Source: Acidobacteriota bacterium (GTDB lineage Bacteria; Acidobacteriota; UBA890; WLXD01). From it: 64,000 nucleotides of DNA. How positions within the stretch are numbered: position 1 is the stretch's first letter; the number at the start of each line of letters is the position of its first letter. Of the stretch, positions 1 through 9,256 are shown piece by piece. Under the pieces are notes generated by a model, which saw only the letters and a program-made list of their open reading frames with translations, did not search any database and was not told the origin of the DNA. The DNA is taken from the NCBI GenBank assembly GCA_029263295.1, contig JAJCXT010000055.1, positions 81,085 to 145,084 of the forward strand, written 5' to 3'. Both the position numbers and the translations under genes were made by a program.

Positions 1-2
1 CC

Positions 3-299
3 GAGCAGGCTCTCGAAGCCGCCGACGATCCCCACGAGGCCCTCGCAGACCTCGACTGGGTACAGATGGCGATCGCCCGCGAACTGGTACCCGTCAACTA
101 CGCCCGCCGCCGCTACTACCACGACCCCGCACTGGAAACTCCGACCGTCCCCGACCTCGCCATCCTGCGCCAATGGCCCGCGCTGGAAGACGACCCTGAC
201 GGCCGCGGCTTCCTCATCGCCCAGGCCCTCCGCGGCCGCAACCGGGTGGTAGACGCGCTCAAACGCGCCCGCGAGCGCCTTTCGGGAGCGGCGATCTAG
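3..299 (+). CDS. C-terminal fragment of an unidentified protein, 5' truncated by window edge
   Basis: Frame is open from base 3 to the TAG at 297-299; ORF 66..299 is the internal part. Confidence 0.5.
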   Translation, partial: EQALEAADDPHEALADLDWVQMAIARELVPVNYARRRYYHDPALETPTVPDLAILRQWPALEDDPDGRGFLIAQALRGRNRVVDALKRARERLSGAAI

Positions 300-422
300 C
301 GCGACGATCGCACGGTCTTCGTAAATCGGCCGCTCTCGGCGTTCTCAATAGAAGAGTTGCGAGATGTCCGCGGCTGAAGTGCCGCGAGGCTGGCGATTGC
401 CAGGTCGACCTTGGAGGACCGG

Positions 423-1343
423 ATGGGCTTCTTACGTAGCGGCGGCTGGTTTGCAGGCATGGTCGGGGTATTGCTGCTCATTTCCGCAGGCTGGACCCCT
501 CCGGCGCGGTCTCTTGAGACAGGGCAGGTCCAGGAGATAACGCCGGAGCTGGTGCTGGGGCTGTTGGCACGGCCCTACCAGCCGGCCGCGACCGATGATC
601 CACGGCTGTTCATTGGCGCATTGCCTCCCGATATGGCGTCGCTTCTCTACGTTCCCGATGGCGCAGTCATTCATGGGAGCGTGGCCTACAGGACGCGGGG
701 GACGGTTGTCGCGACGGTCGCGCGGGCGCCAGCCGAGTTGTGGGACGGGTATCGGCGCGAAATGGAGCTTCGAGGCTGGACACCACGTGACTTGGCCGAA
801 GGAGCGGTTGAATCGCTGGGCGGGGTCTCGATTCCCTGGGTCTACTGCCGAGATCAGGCCACTTCGGCTTTCCTCACCGTGACAGTGCGCGACAAGGCGG
901 TGAGTCGGCTGCGTATCGATTACAGCACGGACGGCAGCGGGTCTCCCTGTGATCCGCGTATCGCCCGCGGACGAGAGCAGTCGCGAATGGAGTGGCTTGC
1001 TCCGCCTCCGCCGACCGACTTGTCGATTGGCGCGTGCGGGAACGAAGTCAGCGGTGGGGCAAGCCAATCGGGGACCTTCTCGAGCAGTCTTCCGGGCGAC
1101 GAACTGTTGCGCCACTACACCGCACAGCTTGAAGGTCGAGGGTGGACGCCTCTGGGGGACCGGGCGGGGGTCGAGTTCATGACGAGCAGATTCGTAATGC
1201 GGGAAGAAACCGGGACGGAGAGCGTCACCTTGCTGCTGGCGCCGGTTCCAGATCGTCCGGGTTGTTGGAGCATGATTCTGCACAGCACCAGGCTGACCTC
1301 AGGCGACTTGCCAGGAAATCAGCGCCCACCTGGCGCGCGGTGA
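423..1343 (+). CDS. Exported protein of unknown function
   Basis: ORF 411..1343; ATG at 423 starts an N-terminal hydrophobic signal-like segment (GMVGVLLLISAGWTPPARS). Confidence 0.65.
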   Translation: MGFLRSGGWFAGMVGVLLLISAGWTPPARSLETGQVQEITPELVLGLLARPYQPAATDDPRLFIGALPPDMASLLYVPDGAVIHGSVAYRTRGTVVATVARAPAELWDGYRREMELRGWTPRDLAEGAVESLGGVSIPWVYCRDQATSAFLTVTVRDKAVSRLRIDYSTDGSGSPCDPRIARGREQSRMEWLAPPPPTDLSIGACGNEVSGGASQSGTFSSSLPGDELLRHYTAQLEGRGWTPLGDRAGVEFMTSRFVMREETGTESVTLLLAPVPDRPGCWSMILHSTRLTSGDLPGNQRPPGAR

Positions 1344-1345
1344 AC

Positions 1346-1852
1346 ATGGGTAAACGAAGGAGCCGAGCGGTGGCACGACCGATCGGTGTGGTCGGACTCT
1401 TGCTGTTGGCCGGGGCACTCGGCTGTCGGATGATCGGCATCCCGAAGCTGGCTCTGGAGGAACTCTCCCCCGGTGGCGGGTACATAGCGCAGGTTCGGAA
1501 CGAGATGTCATTGGACCCGCCACGACAGAGCCTCTGGATCGTGAGCGGTGACGGCAGCGGCGCCACACGGGTCCTGCGATTGTCGGAAGATCAGGACTGG
1601 TGCGATCAGATCGTTTGGTCGGCGGATGGATCGACCGTCGTGTTTGTGGTCCAGCGCGCATGGATCGCGGTCTATGACGCGCAGTCTCGTGAACTTCGCG
1701 CACGCGAGTGGTTCGTGGAGCCAGGGGATCACCCGCCGCGGGACGAGTTGCGAGAGTTGCGATTGAGCGAGAATGGCACGACCGTCACCTATCGTCTCTG
1801 TATCCGCGGCACGGGGGAGTGCTCGGACACGAGGGAGTCGAGAATCCTATGA
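1346..1852 (+). CDS. Putative lipoprotein of unknown function
   Basis: ATG at 1346 in ORF 1142..1852; N-terminus ends in lipobox-like LAGALGC. Confidence 0.65.
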   Translation: MGKRRSRAVARPIGVVGLLLLAGALGCRMIGIPKLALEELSPGGGYIAQVRNEMSLDPPRQSLWIVSGDGSGATRVLRLSEDQDWCDQIVWSADGSTVVFVVQRAWIAVYDAQSRELRAREWFVEPGDHPPRDELRELRLSENGTTVTYRLCIRGTGECSDTRESRIL

Positions 1853-1934
1853 GGTCATTCGGTCTCCGGGTCGCGAGATTGGCCCTCACCTGGCGCTTAG
1901 CTTCGGTATTGGAACCGCCGCGTTGTGGGCCGCG

Positions 1935-2204
1935 ATGCCAGAACATTCATTGTTCTGGCTCGCAGAGCTGGTCTTGGGGTTGGCCGTGTCGCCGCTTCTG
2001 ATCAAGGCCTACAAGACCGGCGATGGGATGTACGCCATGCTGTACGGCGCAATACTCGGCGGAGCCGGCGTCCCTCTCGTAATGCTGACACTCGGTTCGT
2101 TCGGCCCGGTGTCGTTCGCAGGAATCGTTCCCTTCTCGGCGGGAGTATCGGTCGTGATCGCGATCATGAAGAACCACCTGGTCAGCGCCTTGGGCGACTC
2201 CTGA
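1935..2204 (+). CDS. Small membrane protein
   Basis: Hydrophobic segments within ORF 1773..2204; start uncertain. Confidence 0.45.
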   Translation: MPEHSLFWLAELVLGLAVSPLLIKAYKTGDGMYAMLYGAILGGAGVPLVMLTLGSFGPVSFAGIVPFSAGVSVVIAIMKNHLVSALGDS

Positions 2205-2345
2205 AGCTCTTCCGATAGGAGGTAGGACCGTGGGGGCAGCGCATGGTCGCCCGTTGCAATGGCCGCGAGATTCATCGACCATGCCCGCGTGGCACCTGCC
2301 GCCGACTGCTAGCTGAATCGTTTCTCTGAGCAGGGAAGGTCCTCA

Positions 2346-2750
2346 ATGGTCTCTTGGCGCAAAGCACTCTTGTTCGGCTTCCTCATCTGGCTCATCGCCT
2401 TTCTGGTCGCCTTCGCCATCTTCCAGATCCGTGAATCGTCGCGACCTCTCTTCGAGTCCATCATGCCGGTGGTCCTGGCTGTGGCCACGGTGTTCTTCGC
2501 GCGGCTCTACTTCTCACACGTGGGCGCCCGTTTCAGGCGAGAAGGCGTTCTCCTCGGGCTGGTATGGATGGGCGTCAACGTAGCGATCGACATCCCCTTG
2601 ATGCTTGCCCCGAGCCCGATGCAGATGACCCTGGGTGAGTACCTGGCTGATATCGGCCTCACCTACGTGATGATCCCGGTGATCACGGCCGGCATGGGGC
2701 TGGTCAGAGCCCAAGGGACACCCGATACGACGCCGGAGCAAGACCACTAG
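2346..2750 (+). CDS. Small integral membrane protein
   Basis: 134 aa ORF with several hydrophobic segments. Confidence 0.65.
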   Translation: MVSWRKALLFGFLIWLIAFLVAFAIFQIRESSRPLFESIMPVVLAVATVFFARLYFSHVGARFRREGVLLGLVWMGVNVAIDIPLMLAPSPMQMTLGEYLADIGLTYVMIPVITAGMGLVRAQGTPDTTPEQDH

Positions 2751-2843
2751 CCTTCGCGGCTCGAGCATCCGTGCGCGACGTGCCTGCGGGGAAGATAATG
2801 GAACGAGCCAAAACACGATCCGTCCGCGACCGGAGAGCCACTG

Positions 2844-3299
2844 ATGATCGTCCCTAGTCTGCTCCGTCCCGCCGGGGCGGTGTTTCTTGTTGCTGGCGCG
2901 GCGCTGGCGATCAGCAGTGCCCCACCCAAGAGTCAGCCCAATACCTTCGTCGCCGTTCTCACCGCCGGCCAGTTGACCCCGATGCCGGCCAGCAACGCTA
3001 CCGGCGTGGGCTTCGGCACTCTCGAGCCCGACGGCATGTTCTGCTTTTCGCTCTCGTACGATCTGCTTAGCGCTGAGAACGCGGCCCACATTCACGGACC
3101 GGCGCTGCCCGGGGCCAACGCCGGGGTGCGCTGGGAACTGGAGATAGCGGCGCCCAAGAAGGCCTGCCTGGGCCCGCTCACCCGGAAGGAAAAGAGGCGG
3201 CTCCGGGGTGGTCTGTACTACTTCGTCGTCCACTCTGAGGAGTTTCTCAGGGGCGAACTCCGCGGACAGATCGTGCCGGTCGTGGCACCCGCGAGCTAG
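2844..3299 (+). CDS. CHRD-domain exported protein
   Basis: Signal-like N-terminus; AAHIHGPALPGANAGV...LRGGLYYFVVHSEEFLRGELRGQI pattern of the CHRD domain. Confidence 0.7.
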   Translation: MIVPSLLRPAGAVFLVAGAALAISSAPPKSQPNTFVAVLTAGQLTPMPASNATGVGFGTLEPDGMFCFSLSYDLLSAENAAHIHGPALPGANAGVRWELEIAAPKKACLGPLTRKEKRRLRGGLYYFVVHSEEFLRGELRGQIVPVVAPAS

Positions 3300-3310
3300 C
3301 GGGCAGGCGG

Positions 3311-3514
3311 TTGCGCGCAGGAACACCGCTGCCGCGTTCCGCAGTCGGAAGGCTGCTTGTCATCTCGTGCGTCCTCTTGTCGGTTTCGAGTTCGACCGGA
3401 GCGCAGGACCGCACCGGGGACTCCGCTCTCCCGCAGGCCTTACTAGGAAAGTTCATCGACGACTACGGGATTCGTTATGCGGTGTCGAACGAGCTCTGGA
3501 CGCCCCTGACATGA
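3311..3514 (+). pseudogene. Possible remnant of an exported protein gene
   Basis: Signal-like N-terminus then LLGKFIDDYGIRYAVSNELWTPL and an early stop; more coding-like residues continue in another frame to 3588. Confidence 0.3.
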
Positions 3515-3688
3515 TCCCGGTGCCGGACGAGTTCAAACGTGCCCGCGAACTTCTGGCCGGCGCCCTCGAACCCATCGCGCACGATTGATAGCATCTCTGT
3601 AGTCCTGGACCACGGGATTCGAAGCGGGCCACCGAACGCCCATCGGGTGCCCGCGTTGTCTGTTGCCGGAACTGTGCCGGAGTCGACA

Positions 3689-4081
3689 ATGAAGTGGAGC
3701 GACGAGTACGCCACCGGAATCGAGCGCATCGACAAACAGCATCAGACCCTGTTCAGGATGGCGAGTGACTTTGGAGTTGCGCTCGACGAAGGGGGCGGGC
3801 GCGCAACTTATGGCCAGCTCCTCGAGTTCCTCGACGCGTACTGCAGAGGACACTTCGGCTTCGAGGAAGAGTGCATGGAGCAGTACAGCTGCCCGGTGGC
3901 CGAGCAGAATAGGGAGGCGCACTCGACGTTTCTCGCGACGGTCGGCGACTTCCAGCAACGGTATGCCGCAAGCGGGTATCTGGCCGCGGACGCGCGGGAA
4001 CTAGTGGCGACCATTGAAGAGTGGCTCGCCAGCCACATATGCGGGATCGATATCCATCTACGAGACTGCGTGACGCATTAG
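3689..4081 (+). CDS. Bacteriohemerythrin / hemerythrin-domain protein
   Basis: MKWSDEYATGIERIDKQHQTLF ... HFGFEEECM ... HSTFL ... HICGID metal-ligand pattern. Confidence 0.9.
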   Translation: MKWSDEYATGIERIDKQHQTLFRMASDFGVALDEGGGRATYGQLLEFLDAYCRGHFGFEEECMEQYSCPVAEQNREAHSTFLATVGDFQQRYAASGYLAADARELVATIEEWLASHICGIDIHLRDCVTH

Positions 4082-4104
4082 AGCAAGTCCCGTCGGCCGC
4101 TCGA

Positions 4105-5973
4105 CTAGCCCTCGTGGCGACTGAGAATCCAGTCGCGCGCTTTCTCCAGGGCCTCGCCGATCGCAGCCTCGACGGCCTCTTCGTCGTGGACGTCCTCAAT
4201 CGTCAACCCCTGTTCGCGGCGGGTCGTGCCTGCGAGGTCGTAGAGCACGAGGCGAGCGCTGAGCTTGCCGTCATCCCCCAGTCTGCGGACCCAGACGCTA
4301 ACCGTGAAATCAGCAACTCGGGCGTCGTTAGTCACCGCCAGCATCGGCGTGGTGTCGAGGCCTGCGAGAATTTCATGTGAGACGTCCGCCAGCGCGATCT
4401 GGGAGTCGAGTTCCGCCACTCGCGGCCGCATGTAGAAGATCACCGGCCCCACCAGGCGATGGCGCATGTCCTCGGGCGGCTCGGAGACCTTGTCGAGCGC
4501 CTCGAACATCTCCACCTGACTGTAGCCGCCCAGATGCGCCCGGATCGAATGTTCCCATCCCTGCGCGTAGTCGCCCGAGCGCAGCGACATCTCGGCGAGC
4601 TTGGAGTGTGTGGCCGGTGCACCCGGCCGGAGCTCCAGTGACCGCGCAAAGGAGTCGCGCGCCTCGGCATAACGTCCGAGCTCTTCGAGCACCAGGGCGC
4701 GGCCGAAGAACGGGGCCCCGATGTCAGGGCTGAAGCGGGCTACGTGATCGAAATCGGCAAGAGCTTCCTCGTACTGGCCCATCGCGAACTTCACGCTCGC
4801 CTCGCGCAGGACGTTCACCGCCCCTACGTGTGAGTCCTCGTTGCGATACACGCCGGGCTGCACCACGACCTCGGCACGGGCGTCGGTGAGCTTCACCTCG
4901 AGCTCCTGCCATCCCTGCTCGACGCTCTCGGGCGAGACGTACGCGAGCACGTAATACCCGCGCAGCAGGCCCAGGGTTGTCGCGTAACCGTCAGCGAGGT
5001 CCTGCTGGAGGATCAGTTGTCCACCCGAGACGCGGGCGATCTCTCGCAGTTGGTCCTGCAACGCGGCAAAAGCTTCGAACCGCTGTCGCGAGCTCGATCG
5101 CCTGAGCTCGCGACGATTCCAGCTCGTCCCACGGTATTGCGCCGTCTGGGCTGCCTGCCCAACCCCGATGGCGAACACCGGTACCTCGGAGCGCCAGCTG
5201 GCCATCAGCGCATCGGCGTACCCGGCACGGCTACCTGAATCCTCACCGTCTGTCATCAGTACCAGGGCGGCGCGGCGCTCACGCGCTTCTTCAGGGTCGA
5301 GCGGTTCGCCGCACGACGCATTCGTAATCGGCTCCATCCAGGTGCCATACAGAGTGTCGTCGAGCTCCTCGGCGGCAGCCGACGCCGAGTCTGGGCGCCG
5401 CTGGTCGAGTGCGTCATGGGCCACCAGCATGGCGTCGTACAGCCGCGTGTAGAACTCGAATTCCTGGTTGTCGATGGCCGCGCGCAGAATCACGTCGTCG
5501 GGCTTGCCCCACACGCCGGGGCCGACCTGGCTGTTAAACGGCAAAAGGAAGACACAGTCGTCGGCGCCGAGTTGATCGAGAAAACCATGCGCGGCCTGGC
5601 GCGCGGAGACGGCAGACCAGTCGCGCTCGATGCTCGCCGAGAAGTCGAGTGCGAGTGCCACGTCGAGCGAGAACCGCACCGGGTCCAGCACCAGCGTCAC
5701 TTCCTGCTCCGCGCCGTTCTCCCAGACGCGAAAATCGGACGGGCCGAGCCCGGCGACCGGCTCGCCGGTCGCATCGATCACCGCGGCCTTGATGCGCGTC
5801 ATGCCGACGCTGGCCTCGAAGCGCGGGCGCCTGTCCTGCGCCTGCGTCCCGGCAGCCTCCTGCCCGCTACCTGCTACCGCGTCGCCCGCGCCCGTGAACG
5901 CAAGCGCAAGCGCAAGCGCCAACGTAACCGCGCCGCAGACGGGCGACACTTGTAGCTGGGGCGGTAAAAACAA
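4105..5973 (-). CDS. VWFA-domain protein with TPR-like C-terminus
   Basis: SLDVALALDFSASIERDW MIDAS-like segment; ALVLMTDGEDSGSRAGY; TPR-like FARFSPDIGAPFFGRALVLEELGRYAEARDSFARSLEL region. Confidence 0.85.
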   Translation of the reverse strand: MFLPPQLQVSPVCGAVTLALALALAFTGAGDAVAGSGQEAAGTQAQDRRPRFEASVGMTRIKAAVIDATGEPVAGLGPSDFRVWENGAEQEVTLVLDPVRFSLDVALALDFSASIERDWSAVSARQAAHGFLDQLGADDCVFLLPFNSQVGPGVWGKPDDVILRAAIDNQEFEFYTRLYDAMLVAHDALDQRRPDSASAAAEELDDTLYGTWMEPITNASCGEPLDPEEARERRAALVLMTDGEDSGSRAGYADALMASWRSEVPVFAIGVGQAAQTAQYRGTSWNRRELRRSSSRQRFEAFAALQDQLREIARVSGGQLILQQDLADGYATTLGLLRGYYVLAYVSPESVEQGWQELEVKLTDARAEVVVQPGVYRNEDSHVGAVNVLREASVKFAMGQYEEALADFDHVARFSPDIGAPFFGRALVLEELGRYAEARDSFARSLELRPGAPATHSKLAEMSLRSGDYAQGWEHSIRAHLGGYSQVEMFEALDKVSEPPEDMRHRLVGPVIFYMRPRVAELDSQIALADVSHEILAGLDTTPMLAVTNDARVADFTVSVWVRRLGDDGKLSARLVLYDLAGTTRREQGLTIEDVHDEEAVEAAIGEALEKARDWILSRHEG

Positions 5974-6064
5974 TCTCGATCGTCTCTGGTGGGGTCAGTT
6001 AAGAAGAAGCTGAATGACAGACGGTAGGTAGCAAGGTGCCCGCCCGTCAAGATGGCGGCCCCCT

Positions 6065-6092
6065 GCAATGTGGCAGAAGCAATGTGGCAGAA
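6065..6092. repeat. Perfect tandem duplication of 14-mer GCAATGTGGCAGAA
   Basis: 6065-6078 and 6079-6092 identical, upstream of the STPK gene. Confidence 0.95.
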
Positions 6093-6193
6093 TTGACCGT
6101 CGAGGGACAATCCGTGCCATTACCCGCGCATCTACAGCCCCAGTATCGCCACCTAACGCGCCTCAGTGTGATCAAGTTCGTCCGGACGTTGAG

Positions 6194-9100
6194 ATGATTG
6201 GCAAGCAACTCGGCCATTACGAAATCGTGCGCAAGATCGGCGCCGGCGGCATGGGTGAGGTCTACGTTGCCGACGATACGAAGCTGCACCGCGAGGTCGC
6301 GCTGAAGGTCCTCCCGGAAGCACTAGCGGACGACCCTGACCGCCTGGAGCGCTTCGCCCGCGAGGCGAAGACCGTCGCAGCGCTGAATCACCCCAACATC
6401 GTGACGATCTACGCGGTCGAAGAGGTCGACGGCATCCCGTTCATGACGATGGAATTGATCCGGGGTGAGACGCTCGACGAGCTGATCCCCGAGTCGGGGC
6501 TGTCGGTGAGGCAATTCCTCGAGATTGCGGTACCGCTGGCGGACGCGATCGCCGCCGCCCACGCCAAGGGCGTTCAGCACCGCGATCTGAAGCCGCCCAA
6601 CGTGATGGTCGACGAGAACGGTCGGCTGAAGGTGCTCGACTTCGGTCTTGCCAAGCAGCGCGACAGCAGCGGACCCGAGGGTGTCACCCAGATGCTCACC
6701 AGCGAGCTGACGGGCGAGGGGAAGATCATCGGCACGGTGTCGTACATGTCGCCGGAACAGGCCGAGGGCAAGTCGCTGGATCACCGCTCGGACATCTTCT
6801 CGCTCGGCATCCTGATGTACGAGATGATTACCGGCCAGCGGCCCTTCGCGGGCGACACGAATCTCTCGATTCTGTCCTCGATCCTGAAGGACGACCCCAG
6901 TTCCGTCAGTGATATCCGCGACTCGATCCCGATTCCTATCGCCCGCCTCATCCAGCGAGCGCTCGCCAAGCAGCCGGGCCAGCGCTACCAGTCGGCGGCG
7001 GACCTACGCCAGGATCTCACCGAGATTCGTCGCGACATGGACACCGGCGAGGCCCTGTCATCAGGGCTCTACTCGGGTTCGCACATGGCTCCCGGATTAC
7101 GTGCGCCGAAGCCCTGGCTTCGGTGGGCGGGCTACGCCACAGGAGTCGTCGCGATCGTGGGGCTGACGGTCGTGTTGCTACCAATGATCACGCGGCCTCC
7201 TGCCGGACGCCCCGGAGCCCCGCCAGTGCTCACCGCGAACGACTTCAGACCCTCCGTTGCGGTGTTCTACTTCGACAACATCAGTAACGACGAAGAGCTG
7301 CAGTGGCTGCGCACGGGACTGACGGACATGCTGGTCACGGACCTGTCGCAGACCGCCGAGGTAAAGGTGCTGGCTACCGACCGTCTCTATTCGATGTTGA
7401 TGGATATCGGGGAAGAGCAGACGCCGATGACGTCGTTTGACGTCGTTCAACAGATTGCCGGCAGCGCCCAGATGAACACCGCGATCGTGGGCAGCTACGC
7501 CCGCGCCGGCGAGGAACTCCGCATCAACGTGCGGATCCAGGACCCGCGTTCCGGCGACGTCATCGCTTCGAATGCGGTGCAGGGCGAAGCCGACGAGGTT
7601 TTCGATTTGGTCGATGAGATCGCCGAGTGGGTGCAGGTCCAGTTCCGCGTGGACACCAGCGACAGCCGTGTCGCTGCCGGCGCCGGAGCAGGCACTCCCT
7701 CCCCCGTGGGCGAGGTTGGCGATCAGCGGATAGCCGTCGTCATGGAGAATCGTGCGCTGGGAGACGTCACCACTAAGGATGTCGACGCGTACCGCATGTA
7801 CGCGGAAGGTGTGCGGCTCAACCTGGAGTCCAAGGAAGAGATGGCCATCCCGCTGCTCGAGGCGGCGGTCGAGATGGACCCGGACTTCGCCATGGCCCAC
7901 GCAAAGCTCTCCGTGGCCTACGGCAACATGCAGGATCCGGAAAAGGCGGAACTGTACGCGCGCAAGGCCTTCGAGCAGAGCGACAAGCTACCGCCACGCG
8001 AGCGTTTCTACATCCGCGGCCGCTACCTCTCGATGAACCCGGAGACCGTTGGCGACTCGATCGACGAGTATGTCCGCGCTGTCGAGATGTTCCCGGATCA
8101 CATGGCGGCGCGCCACAATCTGGCTTCGCAACTGATGGGGCTCGAGCGCTACGACGAGGCGCTCCCCCACCTCGAGGAACTGCAGAAGCTCGGCCATCGC
8201 TTCGCTCCCTCTTTCCAGCAACTCTCGCTGGCATATGCGGTGAAGGGTGACCACGATGCCGCTGTTGGAGTGTTGCGTCGGTTTGTCGTGGAAAACCCCG
8301 ACAACGGCGCTGGCTATAGGCATCTTGCCGAAGCGCTGACGCGCACCGGCGACTACGACGGCGCTCTGGCGGCGCTGGAGCGTGCCTACACGCTAGCGCC
8401 CGACCCCGTGTATCTGGGAGATCTCTGGAATGTCTACGCGCTCGCGGAGCGCTGGGAGGAGGCCGCCACCGTCGCCGACACACTCATCGAAGGTCGCGGA
8501 CGCGAGGCGGCCGGCGGGCATCTGAAGCAAGCCGTACGAGCGCTGTACTTCGGGCTTGCCTCCGAGGCCCGTGCCCAGGCTCTGCTGGCCCGCGACTTCG
8601 TGCCAACAGGCAGCGGTCAGTGGATGTGGGCGATGAGCCTCTTGGCGGACACGTACGACCTGGAAGGCGACCTCGATGGCATGCTCAGGGCCATCAACGA
8701 GAGCCGCGAGTTGGGATACAACGAGCGCACCGCGCAACAGATCGAGATCAGCGAAGCCCTGGCGCTGGCCAAGGCCGGCGACCTCGAAGGTGCCAGCGAC
8801 GCCATCCAGCGATTTGAGGCAATCCTGGAGAACGTGCCGATGCCGGGCAGCCTGCGGACGCGTGTCGACGCGCAGGTGGAGGGGCTGATGGCGATGGGTC
8901 GCCGCGACGTCGACTCTTCGATTCGAAACCTACGGGCCGCCCTCGAGGCCAATCCGAGCCGCGACATCAGCGAGGAAGCGGTGCAGATCCGCTTCTTCCT
9001 GGGCGAGTCACTGTGGCAGAGCGATCGCCACGATGAAGCCGCCGAGCTGTTCCGTGCCATCGAGCAAACAGGGCTTGCTCGCGTCAACCAACCGCAGCAC

Positions 9101-9256
9101 TGGATTCGGTCGTTCTGGTACCTGGGCAGTTACCACGCGGATCGCGACGAGAACGCGGAGGCCGAGCGCTACTTCTCGAAGTTCCTCGAGTACTGGGGCG
9201 ACGGCGAACTGGACCGCGACAAGGTCGAGACAGCCGAGGACTTCCTGAGCCGCTAA
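6194..9256 (+). CDS. Serine/threonine protein kinase with TolB/FlgO-like segment and TPR repeats
   Basis: GHYEIVRKIGAGGMGEVYVADD, HRDLKPPNVMV, DFGLAKQ; TM segment; SVAVFYFDNISND...LRTGLTDMLVTDL; multiple TPRs. Confidence 0.93.
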   Translation: MIGKQLGHYEIVRKIGAGGMGEVYVADDTKLHREVALKVLPEALADDPDRLERFAREAKTVAALNHPNIVTIYAVEEVDGIPFMTMELIRGETLDELIPESGLSVRQFLEIAVPLADAIAAAHAKGVQHRDLKPPNVMVDENGRLKVLDFGLAKQRDSSGPEGVTQMLTSELTGEGKIIGTVSYMSPEQAEGKSLDHRSDIFSLGILMYEMITGQRPFAGDTNLSILSSILKDDPSSVSDIRDSIPIPIARLIQRALAKQPGQRYQSAADLRQDLTEIRRDMDTGEALSSGLYSGSHMAPGLRAPKPWLRWAGYATGVVAIVGLTVVLLPMITRPPAGRPGAPPVLTANDFRPSVAVFYFDNISNDEELQWLRTGLTDMLVTDLSQTAEVKVLATDRLYSMLMDIGEEQTPMTSFDVVQQIAGSAQMNTAIVGSYARAGEELRINVRIQDPRSGDVIASNAVQGEADEVFDLVDEIAEWVQVQFRVDTSDSRVAAGAGAGTPSPVGEVGDQRIAVVMENRALGDVTTKDVDAYRMYAEGVRLNLESKEEMAIPLLEAAVEMDPDFAMAHAKLSVAYGNMQDPEKAELYARKAFEQSDKLPPRERFYIRGRYLSMNPETVGDSIDEYVRAVEMFPDHMAARHNLASQLMGLERYDEALPHLEELQKLGHRFAPSFQQLSLAYAVKGDHDAAVGVLRRFVVENPDNGAGYRHLAEALTRTGDYDGALAALERAYTLAPDPVYLGDLWNVYALAERWEEAATVADTLIEGRGREAAGGHLKQAVRALYFGLASEARAQALLARDFVPTGSGQWMWAMSLLADTYDLEGDLDGMLRAINESRELGYNERTAQQIEISEALALAKAGDLEGASDAIQRFEAILENVPMPGSLRTRVDAQVEGLMAMGRRDVDSSIRNLRAALEANPSRDISEEAVQIRFFLGESLWQSDRHDEAAELFRAIEQTGLARVNQPQHWIRSFWYLGSYHADRDENAEAERYFSKFLEYWGDGELDRDKVETAEDFLSR

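Noticed and set aside
432-1283. 283-aa minus-strand ORF antisense to the first exported protein
   Set aside because: Overlapped by a plus-strand ORF with a signal peptide; residue composition typical of a shadow ORF.
6065-6100. Sigma-54 -24/-12 promoter suggested by TGGCA repeats
   Set aside because: GG-N10-GC spacing not satisfied at either copy.
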